Of a stretch of 32,268 nt of DNA, positions 1-8,624 are shown piece after piece (within the stretch, counting starts at the first letter, position 1; every line of letters starts with the position of its first letter). Under the pieces are notes generated by a model. The model ran no database searches. It saw only the letters and a program-made list of their open reading frames with translations, and was not told the origin of the DNA. This DNA comes from Sutterella sp. (lineage in GTDB: Bacteria; Pseudomonadota; Gammaproteobacteria; Burkholderiales; Burkholderiaceae_F), in the NCBI GenBank assembly GCA_020025915.1, contig JAHHRH010000015.1:1-32268 (forward strand), given 5' to 3'. Position numbers and translations under genes: made by a program.

Positions 1-264
1 CCCAGGTACCACACATGCGCTTCCCGTCCTACCTGCCAGATCTACGTAACGACTTTCCGTATTGGTACTGGGTTATCTGAATTTGGCCAGCTCTCCCAGC
101 CGTTACGCCTCGTATCAGATTCCTGTTCGTCAGGCTAACGTTTTGCTATCGGCTTCCTTCATCAGGTCGTTACCTTCCTAACTCTGCCGAGTCACTAGAC
201 CTTCCCCAAATCGGGAGGTCAGTGGACTTTCACCACATAAACACACATGCGCCGCTGGGCGCAC
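1..264 (-). mobile_element. Group II intron, 5' part (continues beyond left edge)
   Basis: Read on the minus strand, the element starts at 264 with GTGCGCCCAG, the classical 5' end of a bacterial group II intron. Typical domain I pieces follow: a GTGAAAGTCC-like strand near 225, a GAAGGAAGCC motif near 155, and GCCTGACGAACAGGAATCTG near 130. These resemble the Oceanobacillus iheyensis group IIC intron as I remember it. No reverse transcriptase is visible because the window ends inside the ribozyme. The intron begins about 7 nt after the stem of the sodB terminator and lies in the same orientation as sodB. Insertion directly behind intrinsic terminators is the known habit of class C introns. 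The class assignment is therefore probable but not proven, since domains V and VI are outside the window. Confidence 0.8.
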
Positions 265-266
265 CA

Positions 267-303
267 CCAAAAAAGGTGCCCTCCTAAGAGAAGCACCTTT
301 TTG
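267..303 (-). terminator. Intrinsic terminator of sodB, 5' exon of the intron
   Basis: On the minus strand, AAAAGGTGC, a 13-base loop and GCACCTTTTTT form a 9-bp stem with a U-run. It ends the sodB transcript about 50 bp after the stop codon. The group II intron starts a few bases beyond the U-run. Confidence 0.85.
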
Positions 304-351
304 TGCGCCACGCTAACGAATCAACGCGGACTTATTGCGGCTCGAACTGAA

Positions 352-930
352 TTAAGCAAAGTTCTTTTCAGCGAACGACCAGTTGACCAAATGATCAAAG
401 AACGTGTCGATGAACTTTGGACGAGCGTTGCGATGATCGATGTAGTAAGCATGTTCCCAAACGTCCAAGTTCAAAAGTGGAACCTGTTCGCCCGTGACCG
501 GCGTACCAGCATTGCTCGTATTCACGATAGCAAGCGTACCATCGGTGTTCTTCACAAGCCACGTCCAACCAGAACCGAAGTTACCAGCGGCAGCAGCAGA
601 GAAAGCCTTGCGGAATTCAGCATAAGAGCCCCAGGTCGCGATGATGGCGTCAAGAAGAGCCCCCGTCGGTTCTCCACCACCCTGTGGCTTCATGCCATTC
701 CAGAAGAAGGTGTGATTAAAGACCTGAGCAGCGTTGTTGAAGACACCGCCTTCAGAGGTGCGAATAACTTCAAGAAGATCCTTACCTTCAAAAGCCGTAC
801 CAGCCGTCAAGTTGTTCAGATTGTTGACGTAGGTCTGATGATGCTTCCCCCAATGGAATTCGAGCGTTTCACGGCTCATATGGGGTTCAAGGGCGTCAAG
901 CGCATAAGGAAGAGCAGGCAATGTAAACAT
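352..930 (-). CDS. sodB: Superoxide dismutase [Fe]
   Basis: Converts superoxide to hydrogen peroxide and oxygen in the cytoplasm. The 192-residue protein has the usual length for bacterial Fe-SOD. The metal ligands fall at His26, His73, Asp156 and His160 (motif DVWEHAYYIDHRN), matching Escherichia coli SodB numbering. Gln69 in NNAAQ is the Fe-type marker; Mn enzymes carry the equivalent glutamine elsewhere. The start is ATG at 930, preceded by a strong GAGGAG ribosome-binding site. A short hairpin (CTCGC-AACC-GCGAG) overlaps the 5' edge of that site and could affect translation, but this is only inference. The gene follows xseA on the same strand, about 100 bp apart, and has its own terminator. 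Pairing of sodB with xseA is common in Burkholderiales. Confidence 0.97.
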   Translation of the reverse strand: MFTLPALPYALDALEPHMSRETLEFHWGKHHQTYVNNLNNLTAGTAFEGKDLLEVIRTSEGGVFNNAAQVFNHTFFWNGMKPQGGGEPTGALLDAIIATWGSYAEFRKAFSAAAAGNFGSGWTWLVKNTDGTLAIVNTSNAGTPVTGEQVPLLNLDVWEHAYYIDHRNARPKFIDTFFDHLVNWSFAEKNFA

Positions 931-1029
931 ATGATTTCTCCTCGCGGTTGCGAGATTGAGAGCGATTATCGATAAAGTTAGTTTATCACAAAACTTTGCT
1001 TAATATAGAGTGTTAATATTTAGAAACAC

Positions 1030-2724
1030 TCATTTTTCAACATCTAGCGCTTCAACATCGACACGACCATCTGCAAAACGTAATGTCAGACGCTGTCCTT
1101 TTTCAATATCAGCCACTGACGAGATCGGTTGCGCACCGCGTTCGACCCAAGCATAGCCTTGTCGTAAGGGCTTTTCTGGATCCAAAGCCAATAGCGCGTG
1201 ACCCAAAGCACGAAGCCGCACTGTCGCCTCGTCCACAGACTTTTCAAAGAGCGGAAACTGCTGAGCCAAGCGATCAAGCTTATAAGTCTGTTGATTAACC
1301 GTTTGATTCGCCACAATGTCTAGCGCCCCGTCCACTTTGTTGAGACGACGATCTAGCTGAATCACTTGCTGAACAAAGACAGATCGAAGCGCACGCTCGG
1401 CACGTACCAAACGCCCTTTATGTGCCTGTAATAGAAGATCTGGCGACTGTAGACGAGACTTTGATAGTTCGCAACGACGTTCTTTGTTGGCCCAATAAGC
1501 ATCCGCACTCACTTCAAAGCGTGTCCATTGTTTCAACAAAACATCTTCAGAGCGCGCAGGCATATCGCCTAATTGCGATAAACCTCTTGCAGCTCGTGTC
1601 AATCTCGTTTCTCGACTTCGAACACTCTGCTCTATTAAATAGGTGAGCTGAGTTTGAGCACGCTTAAGTTGATCCGCTTTACGTGCAAAGCCTTGCTCTT
1701 GGTTATGAACCATTTGACTTAAACGGTCAAGGGTTTGGGTCGCATCATCGAGACGGCGCTCCACTTCTCGTTCGAGACGATCCGAACAAACATTAAGCTG
1801 ACGTAACCAGTCGCCAATTTCAGGTCCCAACTGTTCGGCAGCGGCCGTTGGCGTTGACGCACAAACGTCCGCGGCTAAGCTCGCTAGGGTTTCATCACTT
1901 TCATGACCAATCCCTGCAATGACGGGCGTATTTAAAGTTCTCAAAGTTCGAACAAGCTTTTCATCATTAAAAGCCATCAAATCTTCAAACGAACCGCCAC
2001 CACGCACAAGCAAAATCACATCTGGCTTTGCACGATCAGCGCGCTTGAGCGCCTCCATGAGTGATCGCGGTGCCATCGCTCCTTGAACAAAAGCGGGAGA
2101 AAGCGTCAGTACCACCCAAGGCATACGGCGGCGAATCGTACGTATCACGTCCTGAAAAGCGGCCGCTTGCGCACTCGTCACCACAACAACACGTTTCACA
2201 AAAAGTGGCAATGGCTTCTTAACAGATGAATCAAAAAGCCCTTCTGCACTCAATTGTGTTTTGAGACGTAGATAGGCCTCATAAAGGGCTCCAGCACCGG
2301 TATGGCGCCATTGACTGACTTTGATTTGTAGGTCACCACTTTTGGCATAGACATCAGGAGCACCGCAGACCTCAATACGGTCGCCCATTCTAAAGGTTGC
2401 AGGATGCTGTCTCGCTTGCCCAGCAAAATACGCACAGCGAATTTGCGCATCACGATCTTTAATCGTGAAATAGACGTGCCCAGAAACTGGACGGGATAAG
2501 TTACTGACCTCCCCCGAAATCCAAAGTCCTCCTAAAGTGCCGAGCACAGCATCCCTTAATTGCCCTACCGCCACGGAGACGGTAATCACACGGTCAGCTA
2601 ACGCATCACGACGCACAGAACTTTCTCTTGTCGTTCGAAAAGACGAACGAAAGCCAGACCGCCAAGACTTTTCGGTCTCAAGATAGCGTTCTGGATAATC
2701 GTCATACATAGAAAAATTTGGCAT
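1030..2724 (-). CDS. xseA: Exodeoxyribonuclease VII large subunit
   Basis: Catalytic large subunit of exonuclease VII, which degrades single-stranded DNA from both ends together with the small subunit XseB (not in this window). The N-terminal OB-fold nucleic-acid-binding domain contains LWISGEVSNLSRPVSGHVYF. The nuclease domain follows, with VVTSAQAAAFQDV, LVRGGGSFEDLMAFNDE and PVIAGIGHESDETLA. The C-terminal half is a long helical, coiled-coil-like region typical of XseA. The frame is open further upstream, to 2808, but the ATG at 2724 has an AGGG site about 6 bases upstream and gives 564 residues, still long for the family (about 450) because of a charged N-terminal extension before the OB fold. 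Two DnaA-box-like sites lie just upstream of this start. Confidence 0.95.
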   Translation of the reverse strand: MPNFSMYDDYPERYLETEKSWRSGFRSSFRTTRESSVRRDALADRVITVSVAVGQLRDAVLGTLGGLWISGEVSNLSRPVSGHVYFTIKDRDAQIRCAYFAGQARQHPATFRMGDRIEVCGAPDVYAKSGDLQIKVSQWRHTGAGALYEAYLRLKTQLSAEGLFDSSVKKPLPLFVKRVVVVTSAQAAAFQDVIRTIRRRMPWVVLTLSPAFVQGAMAPRSLMEALKRADRAKPDVILLVRGGGSFEDLMAFNDEKLVRTLRTLNTPVIAGIGHESDETLASLAADVCASTPTAAAEQLGPEIGDWLRQLNVCSDRLEREVERRLDDATQTLDRLSQMVHNQEQGFARKADQLKRAQTQLTYLIEQSVRSRETRLTRAARGLSQLGDMPARSEDVLLKQWTRFEVSADAYWANKERRCELSKSRLQSPDLLLQAHKGRLVRAERALRSVFVQQVIQLDRRLNKVDGALDIVANQTVNQQTYKLDRLAQQFPLFEKSVDEATVRLRALGHALLALDPEKPLRQGYAWVERGAQPISSVADIEKGQRLTLRFADGRVDVEALDVEK

Positions 2725-3350
2725 ATAGACCCTGTGAATAAACCTGTGGACAAAATATAGTGCTCTAAACACTGAAAGTGTACTGCGTACAGCAGGTTTT
2801 AGGCACATGCGCTTAACTCTCTAGAGATACCTTTTTAAAGACTTTTCCTCACAATTTCTTTTTCTGCTTAATTTTTAAGCAATTTTTATATTTCCTTATC
2901 TTGCAAAGACTTATGAATCTACCCACACACTTATCCACAGAACTACTCACAAGTTGTGGGGAAAACACGGGGGTTTTACCTAGACCAGCTGTCCTAGCAA
3001 TGCAGAAAAGAAACGAAATGTCAAGATCTTCAGAAGACTTTTCATCACATTATCCACACCGTGAGTAAATGACGAAATTCTTTAAAAAACGCCATGCTAA
3101 GGATCAGTGTTTTATCCTTATATAACCATATCCATTTGATTTATAAGTAAATAATCCTTAATTGCAGTCTTTAGAAAAATCACTTCTCTCTATCACAACA
3201 GTGAGAAACGCACAGAAAACACGAAGTTATCCACGAACTTATCCACAGACTTTTAGACGTTTTTCAATCTAACAACACTCATTTCGAGTCTTTTATAAGG
3301 GTAAAAAAAGCAGGGCATCTGGCCGCACGAAAGTCAACAAACCGTTTATT
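2725..3350. other. Candidate replication origin: DnaA-box cluster with AT-rich core
   Basis: This non-coding gap between divergent xseA and lpxK holds three exact TTATCCACA boxes (2931-2939, 3050-3058, 3239-3247). It also holds TTATCCACG at 3227-3235 and reverse-strand near matches at 2733-2741 (TGTGAATAA), 2745-2753 (TGTGGACAA) and 2955-2963 (TGTGGGGAA). An AT-rich stretch at 3077-3182 includes a 7-bp inverted repeat (TAAGGAT at 3098, ATCCTTA at 3114) and could serve as an unwinding element. TTATCCACA is the strong DnaA site of E. coli oriC. The density is far above chance for about 600 bp. dnaA and dnaN are not in view, and the genes to the right do not all point away from this site, so origin function is inferred. 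A DnaA-titrating or DnaA-regulated region is the alternative. Confidence 0.6.
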
Positions 3351-3494
3351 ATTGTGAGTTCCGCGCAGCCGTTTGCGTTTATTTTTCACTGTCATGTCCG
3401 ACGAACCACCCCGAACTCCGTTTATCAAAGTCTTTTCAGTAGACCAACACCAGTCTGTCTATTTCTCCCTTGTTCAATCCATGGAGGCGCCACT

Positions 3495-4532
3495 ATGACG
3501 CTTCGTGCTGGACTTGAAGCCTGGGCTCATCGTCAGTGGGCTCATCGTGGTCTTGTGGCTTGTCTTCTTTCGCCACTCTCGCTTTTATTCCGCGCCATCA
3601 GCCGTTCCCGTCAAAATCGTACGGTACCCAATCGACTGCCTGTTCCTGTTGTTGTCGTTGGCAATATTTATGTTGGCGGCACAGGTAAAACGCCTGTCAC
3701 TATTGCACTGGTTCGAGAACTCCAATCACGTGGTTGGCACCCTGGTGTCATCTCCCGTGGTTTTGGCCGTCGCGATGACAAAGTCAAACTGATTGACGAA
3801 AACACGCCGGCCATTGAAGCAGGTGACGAACCGCTTTTGATTGCCCGAGAAACGGGTGTGCCCGTCGCCGTCGGTCGTCAGCGTTATGCTGCGGGGCAGC
3901 GTCTCCTTGAAAGCCACCCAGAAGTTGACTTGATCGTGAGTGATGATGGCTTACAACACGCCGCACTTGCACGTGACGTTGAGATTGCTGTCGTCGGCGC
4001 ACGTGGTTTAGGCAATGGCTGGGTGCTTCCTGCCGGGCCGTTACGTGAACCGCCTTCTCGTTTAGATACAGTGGATGCGATTGTGCTTAACACCACTAAC
4101 GAAGCGGTGGTTGAAAGCCGTACCCCACGATTTGCAGCCTCAAGTTGCTTTGGTCCTTGTACGCAACTTGCTACGGGCGCCACCGAAACCATTGACAACC
4201 TCTCTGAAAAGATTCGAGCCGAGCATTTGAAGCCTCTGTCTGCAGCCGGAATTGCCGCGCCTGGCCGTTTCTTCGCCATGATTCGTGCGCACGACATTGA
4301 AGGTACTGAACTCGAACTTGGTGACCATTTTGATTTTGCAGAGAATCCGTTTGCCAACCGACAAGAAGACATCATCTTCATTACTGGCAAAGATGCCGTG
4401 AAGTGTCGACACATTCCCACTTTGGCAACCGACAAGCGTCTTTGGGTTGTGGGACTTGAAGTGCAACTCGATAGTTACTTGATTGACCTCATTGACCGTC
4501 GAGCTCAAGAAGCCAAGCGTCACGCTCAATAA
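3495..4532 (+). CDS. lpxK: Tetraacyldisaccharide 4'-kinase
   Basis: Phosphorylates the 4' position of the lipid A disaccharide precursor at the inner membrane, the sixth step of the Raetz pathway. The protein has 345 residues, a normal family length. A hydrophobic N-terminal segment around residues 20-34 anchors it to the membrane. The Walker A loop GNIYVGGTGKT lies at residues 56-66, followed by ISRGFGRR and the SDDGLQH motif typical of LpxK. The frame extends upstream to 3354, but the ATG at 3495 has a GGAGG site at the right spacing and starts the conserved sequence. It is the first plus-strand gene after the DnaA-box region and has its own terminator. In related Burkholderiales lpxK is normally followed directly by the Trm112-like gene and kdsB; here three men genes lie between. 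Confidence 0.96.
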   Translation: MTLRAGLEAWAHRQWAHRGLVACLLSPLSLLFRAISRSRQNRTVPNRLPVPVVVVGNIYVGGTGKTPVTIALVRELQSRGWHPGVISRGFGRRDDKVKLIDENTPAIEAGDEPLLIARETGVPVAVGRQRYAAGQRLLESHPEVDLIVSDDGLQHAALARDVEIAVVGARGLGNGWVLPAGPLREPPSRLDTVDAIVLNTTNEAVVESRTPRFAASSCFGPCTQLATGATETIDNLSEKIRAEHLKPLSAAGIAAPGRFFAMIRAHDIEGTELELGDHFDFAENPFANRQEDIIFITGKDAVKCRHIPTLATDKRLWVVGLEVQLDSYLIDLIDRRAQEAKRHAQ

Positions 4533-4548
4533 CACTGCCTTCAATTTG

Positions 4549-4590
4549 AAGCCGTTCCTTTCATCATCGAAAAGAACGGCTTTTGTTTTT
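4549..4590 (+). terminator. Intrinsic terminator after lpxK
   Basis: AAGCCGTTC and GAACGGCTT form a 9-bp stem around a 16-base loop, followed by TTTGTTTTT. It separates lpxK transcription from the men genes. A 10-bp palindrome (ACAGTACTGT, 4597-4606) and a TACAAT -10-like hexamer (4611-4616) follow, so menF probably has its own promoter, although no convincing -35 hexamer was found. Confidence 0.85.
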
Positions 4591-4656
4591 CATTTTACAG
4601 TACTGTACGATACAATACTTTTAGTTTTATGCCTCTTTTTCTTTGGAACATGGTTT

Positions 4657-5769
4657 ATGTGTGATTCTGCCTCGCTTTTGAGTGCCTCATTCGACTCCAT
4701 TGCTCGCACTTTGTACGACAAAGGTTACGCCTTTGCGCTCTATCGTCTTCCTCTTCAAACCGAACCCGTTTGTGTAATTGATACTGCGGAGCAAGCCACT
4801 TGGGTTAAATCACCCTCTGAACTCACGACCCAATCGGGCTTTGTCTTAGCGCCCTTTTGCTTTCCTTCGCACCCAGCTCGGCTCGTGAAGGCGGATCATC
4901 TTTTCTTTGACTCTCAAGAGGCACTGACTTTTGTTCACACGTTGCCCGCGCGAACTCGTCCCCAATCCAAAGCAATTGCCATCTCTCGCGAAGAAGATGA
5001 TTTTGACAATTACGCAAAAGCGTTCGACCGTTTTATGGAAGCCTTAACCGCAGGACGCTTTCAAAAGTTGGTGCTCTCGCGATCTAGTTGGACGGCTTTA
5101 CCAAAAGACTTGACGCCAGGCATGCTGTTTCGTCGAGCTTGTACCGCACATCCGCACGCTGCTGTCACCTTGACATGGACACCAGAAACTGGCCTTTGGC
5201 TAGGAGCCACGCCAGAAATCTTAGTGACGCAAACGCAAGCCCAATGTCAAACCATGGCGCTTGCTGGCACAATACCTTGTGATGACCCCACACAGTGGAG
5301 CGCTAAAAACCAACATGAACAAGGCTTGGTGACCGACATGATTCGTGACGTTTTAAAGCACCACGCTCAATCAATCGATGAAGAAGGTCCCTACACCGTT
5401 ACCGCAGGCCCCGTCAAACACCTTCGAACCGACTTTCAATTCACCCTTCGAGCCGGACACACCTTGGAGCACGTGGTTGAAACCCTGCATCCCACTCCAG
5501 CTGTGTGTGGGCTTCCCATGCCAGATGCAGCCGCCTTTATTGAAGAAGCAGAAGGCCGTCATCGTGAACTCTATGCCGGTTTTTTGGGGCCGGTTCAGAT
5601 CCAAGATTCGACAGCACTCTTTGTGAACTTACGCTGTCTCACACTTTACCCAGAACAATCATTAGTGCGACTTCATGCGGGCGGCGGTTTGTTGCCTGCC
5701 TCTCAATTACAGTCTGAATGGACAGAAACCAATATCAAGATGCAGACCTTGCGTCGTCTTTTTGAGTGA
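4657..5769 (+). CDS. menF: Isochorismate synthase, menaquinone pathway
   Basis: Isomerises chorismate to isochorismate, the first committed step to menaquinone. It belongs to the chorismate-binding family (MenF/EntC/DhbC). The conserved core includes KLVLSR with the catalytic lysine, GATPEIL, MALAGTIP, the metal-binding KNQHEQ region, HLRTDF, LHPTPAVCGLP and the C-terminal RELYAGFLGPV. The open frame begins inside lpxK, but the ATG at 4657 is the reasonable start (370 residues). The preceding residues encode nothing conserved, and a weak TTGGAA site lies upstream. It is shorter than E. coli MenF (about 430), mainly at the N-terminus. Only 10 bases separate it from menD, so menF-menD-menC form an operon. 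An anabolic siderophore-type isochorismate synthase is the alternative, but the menD neighbour decides for menaquinone. Confidence 0.93.
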   Translation: MCDSASLLSASFDSIARTLYDKGYAFALYRLPLQTEPVCVIDTAEQATWVKSPSELTTQSGFVLAPFCFPSHPARLVKADHLFFDSQEALTFVHTLPARTRPQSKAIAISREEDDFDNYAKAFDRFMEALTAGRFQKLVLSRSSWTALPKDLTPGMLFRRACTAHPHAAVTLTWTPETGLWLGATPEILVTQTQAQCQTMALAGTIPCDDPTQWSAKNQHEQGLVTDMIRDVLKHHAQSIDEEGPYTVTAGPVKHLRTDFQFTLRAGHTLEHVVETLHPTPAVCGLPMPDAAAFIEEAEGRHRELYAGFLGPVQIQDSTALFVNLRCLTLYPEQSLVRLHAGGGLLPASQLQSEWTETNIKMQTLRRLFE

Positions 5770-5779
5770 GGCCTTTTCT

Positions 5780-7465
5780 ATGTTTAGCGATAAAAAACAA
5801 GTGTTAATTCTGGCTTCGCTTCTCGAAGCCCATGGTATTCGGCATGTGGTGTTGTGTCCCGGTAGTCGTAACATTGCTTTGGTGCATACGCTCTCAGCCA
5901 TGCCTAGCCTCACCTGTCACGCCGTGACTGACGAACGTAGTGCCGCTTTCTTTGCATTAGGTCTCGCCTTACAAAGTCAGACACCGGCCGCGGTTTGCTG
6001 TACGTCAGGCACTGCCCTCCTCAACTTTCACCCGGCCGTTGCTGAAGCGTTTTATCAAGAAGTCCCGCTTTTGGTACTCTCAGCAGACCGACCAGCCCGT
6101 TGGGTTGGACAGATGGACGGACAAACTTTGCCGCAACCCAACGTCTTTCAAAATCTCGTCAAAGCTAGTGTCAATTTACCAGAAGTTGCTAATGCGTCTG
6201 ACGAAGCCTATTGCACACGCTTAGTCAACGAGGCCCTGCTCGCACTCACCCACCATACACCTGGCCCCGTTCATATCAACGTACCGATTACCGAACCCTT
6301 TTTTGACACCCCTGTCGACACGCTCCCGACCGTCTCAAAAGTGGAGCGCCTTTGGGGAACAGCATTAGAAAAAACGTTACCACACCTTGCCAAAAGTTTC
6401 GAAGAAACCTCTCGACGCTTAGCTGTCGTTGGGCAAATGCCGTTTACTATCGATTTTCAGGATTTAGCCAATACCACACTCAGCCATAGCGTCTGTTGGG
6501 TTGGCGAACATTTGGCTAACCACCAGGCGCCCGCCCCCCTTGTGGGTACGTTTGACCGTGTGTTAGCTGCACTCTCAGACAACCAACGAGCAAAGCTAGC
6601 CCCCGACTTTTTGATCACTTTTGGCGGGCATATTGTTTCAAAAGAGCTTAAACAAACACTACGTCAACATTCACCTAAAGTGCATTGGCATATTGATCCA
6701 CAAGGTCGTGTGATCGATCTTTTTGGTGCGCTCACGCATGTGATCGAAATGGAACCTGCGCGCTTTTTCTCGGCACTCATGCCCTACTTAACGGATTCGC
6801 TCTCAAACGCTTATCCACGTCAATGGACAACACTCAAAGAAGCTCTGCCACCCCTTCAGTACGCGTGGAGTGCAATTGGCGCTACAGGTAAAGTCCTTCA
6901 AGCCTTACCTGATGACACTGTGCTTCATCTCGCTAACAGTTCAGTGATTCGCTACGCACAGTCCTTTTCAATCCCAAAGCGCGTGACGGTGTATGCCAAC
7001 CGTGGCACAAGCGGGATCGAAGGATCGCTTTCAACTGCTGTGGGCTTTGCCGCCGCCGACCGTCGACTCAACGTCATGATGATTGGTGATCTGAGTTTCT
7101 TTTATGACATGAATGCTCTCTTGAATGTCGCCAAAATGGGGATCCCTCATTTACGCATCGTGTTGCTCAACAATGCCTGCGGTGAAATTTTTCATGCGCT
7201 ACCAGGCCTCTCCTTAGACGAAAATGGGCGATGTTTTATCGCAGCCGAACATCAAACCACGGCAAAAGCTTGGGCAGAAGATCAAGGGTTTGATTACGAA
7301 GCCATTCATTCATACGACGAGCTCAAGGCAACGCTCCCCACATTTATGGCTCTTCAAAGCCAGAAACCTCAACTCATTGAAATCTTTACCAATCCAGAGA
7401 CTGACATTCGTGAACTTCGCGCCATGAAGCGAACGGATGAAGTTGCTTTAATGAATCGCATTTAA
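5780..7465 (+). CDS. menD: 2-succinyl-5-enolpyruvyl-6-hydroxy-3-cyclohexene-1-carboxylate synthase
   Basis: Thiamine-diphosphate enzyme that joins isochorismate and 2-oxoglutarate to make SEPHCHC in menaquinone synthesis. The N-terminal pyrimidine-binding domain shows CPGSRNIALVHTL and the catalytic Glu52 in TDERSAAFFALG. The C-terminal pyrophosphate-binding domain shows ANRGTSGIEGSLSTAVG and the metal-binding GDLSFFYDMNALLN. Its 561 residues match the family length. The start is ATG at 5780, after a GTGAGG site that overlaps the menF stop region; upstream in-frame codons lie inside menF. menC follows after 14 bases. Confidence 0.96.
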   Translation: MFSDKKQVLILASLLEAHGIRHVVLCPGSRNIALVHTLSAMPSLTCHAVTDERSAAFFALGLALQSQTPAAVCCTSGTALLNFHPAVAEAFYQEVPLLVLSADRPARWVGQMDGQTLPQPNVFQNLVKASVNLPEVANASDEAYCTRLVNEALLALTHHTPGPVHINVPITEPFFDTPVDTLPTVSKVERLWGTALEKTLPHLAKSFEETSRRLAVVGQMPFTIDFQDLANTTLSHSVCWVGEHLANHQAPAPLVGTFDRVLAALSDNQRAKLAPDFLITFGGHIVSKELKQTLRQHSPKVHWHIDPQGRVIDLFGALTHVIEMEPARFFSALMPYLTDSLSNAYPRQWTTLKEALPPLQYAWSAIGATGKVLQALPDDTVLHLANSSVIRYAQSFSIPKRVTVYANRGTSGIEGSLSTAVGFAAADRRLNVMMIGDLSFFYDMNALLNVAKMGIPHLRIVLLNNACGEIFHALPGLSLDENGRCFIAAEHQTTAKAWAEDQGFDYEAIHSYDELKATLPTFMALQSQKPQLIEIFTNPETDIRELRAMKRTDEVALMNRI

Positions 7466-7479
7466 CCTTAGGATCCGCT

Positions 7480-8565
7480 ATGCTCAATGCTCGTCTTATT
7501 GAAAAAACTTTGACGTTTAAAGCGCCTGCGGGTACATCCCGAGGCACCTATCTCACGCGACAGGTTTACTATGTCGTTCTTGAAGATCCATCAACGGGGC
7601 ACGTTGGTATTGGCGAGTGCGCGCCCTTACCTAAACTGAGTTTCGATGACATACCTGATTATACGGAGCGCCTCAAGACCTTTTTAAATGAGACCGCCAC
7701 GACAGGCATGATGCCCTCGACGGAGATCAATCAGTTTCCGTCGATTCGATTCGGATTAGAAACAGCACTAACCCACTTACGCGTCGGACATCTGCGTTTT
7801 TGGGATACCCCGTTTTCAAGAGGTCGTGTGAGCATTCCGATCAACGGTCTTATTTGGATGGGCACACACGACGAAATGCATGCCCGCATCGAGGAAAAGA
7901 TGGCACAAGGCTTTCGTTGCTTAAAGCTCAAAATTGGTGCCATTGATTTTGAGGACGAGCTGTCGTTACTCGAAGGCATTCGTCGTCATTTTCCGTCACA
8001 TCGTCTTGAATTGCGTGTTGACGCCAATGGCGCCTTTACGCCTGATGAAGCATTAGAGAAACTCAAAGCCCTGGCTCGCTTTGACTTACATTCTATTGAG
8101 CAACCAATTCGTGCCGGCCAATGGGAGGCTATGCGTCGACTGTGCGACACGACGCCCATCCCTATTGCCCTTGATGAAGAACTCATCGGGCTTAATCACA
8201 TCACCGACATGAGCAAGATGCTTGACACCGTCAAACCTGCCTATATTATTTTGAAGCCTTCGCTTCATGGCAGTTTCTCTGGGTGTTGCACCTGGATGCA
8301 GCTCGCCGCTGCGCGCGGGATTGGCACGTGGGCAACCTCGGCACTTGAATCCAATATAGGGCTTAACGCCATTGCACAATGGGCTGCCGCGGTGATGCCA
8401 ACTGGTATCGTGCAAGGATTAGGAACTGGGCAGCTTTTTATCGATAACGTCACTTCGCCGCTTTATTTAGAAGGTGATCAACTCTACTTTGACCCTCTAG
8501 AAGAACCTGAAAAACCGTTTGAAATTCTATACAAAATAGAGAACGAAAAGATCGATTCACAGTAA
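7480..8565 (+). CDS. menC: o-succinylbenzoate synthase
   Basis: Enolase-superfamily enzyme that dehydrates SHCHC to o-succinylbenzoate. The catalytic lysine pair is in KLKIG (Lys149, Lys151). The metal ligands are Asp181 (DANG), Glu207 (IEQP) and Asp232 (LDEE), and the second-face lysine is Lys259 in LKPS. The 361 residues and the PAGTSRGTYLTRQ start resemble the Bacteroidetes type more than the shorter E. coli enzyme; this is from memory. menH, needed for SHCHC release, was not seen in the window, nor were menE, menB and menA. The start ATG has AGGA upstream. It is the last gene of the men operon before the Trm112-like gene. Confidence 0.93.
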   Translation: MLNARLIEKTLTFKAPAGTSRGTYLTRQVYYVVLEDPSTGHVGIGECAPLPKLSFDDIPDYTERLKTFLNETATTGMMPSTEINQFPSIRFGLETALTHLRVGHLRFWDTPFSRGRVSIPINGLIWMGTHDEMHARIEEKMAQGFRCLKLKIGAIDFEDELSLLEGIRRHFPSHRLELRVDANGAFTPDEALEKLKALARFDLHSIEQPIRAGQWEAMRRLCDTTPIPIALDEELIGLNHITDMSKMLDTVKPAYIILKPSLHGSFSGCCTWMQLAAARGIGTWATSALESNIGLNAIAQWAAAVMPTGIVQGLGTGQLFIDNVTSPLYLEGDQLYFDPLEEPEKPFEILYKIENEKIDSQ

Positions 8566-8624
8566 TCAATCGTAGAACGGTAGAATAAGAGTTTCTCTTC
8601 GTTCTGATAGGGACTTCTATCACA

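Noticed and set aside
247..975. Plus-strand open frame of 242 codons
   Set aside because: Antisense to sodB and overlapping the intron end; no recognisable domain.
931..985. Fur-box-like sequence upstream of sodB
   Set aside because: Only about 10 of 15 positions match the consensus, too weak beside the clear box at 10542.
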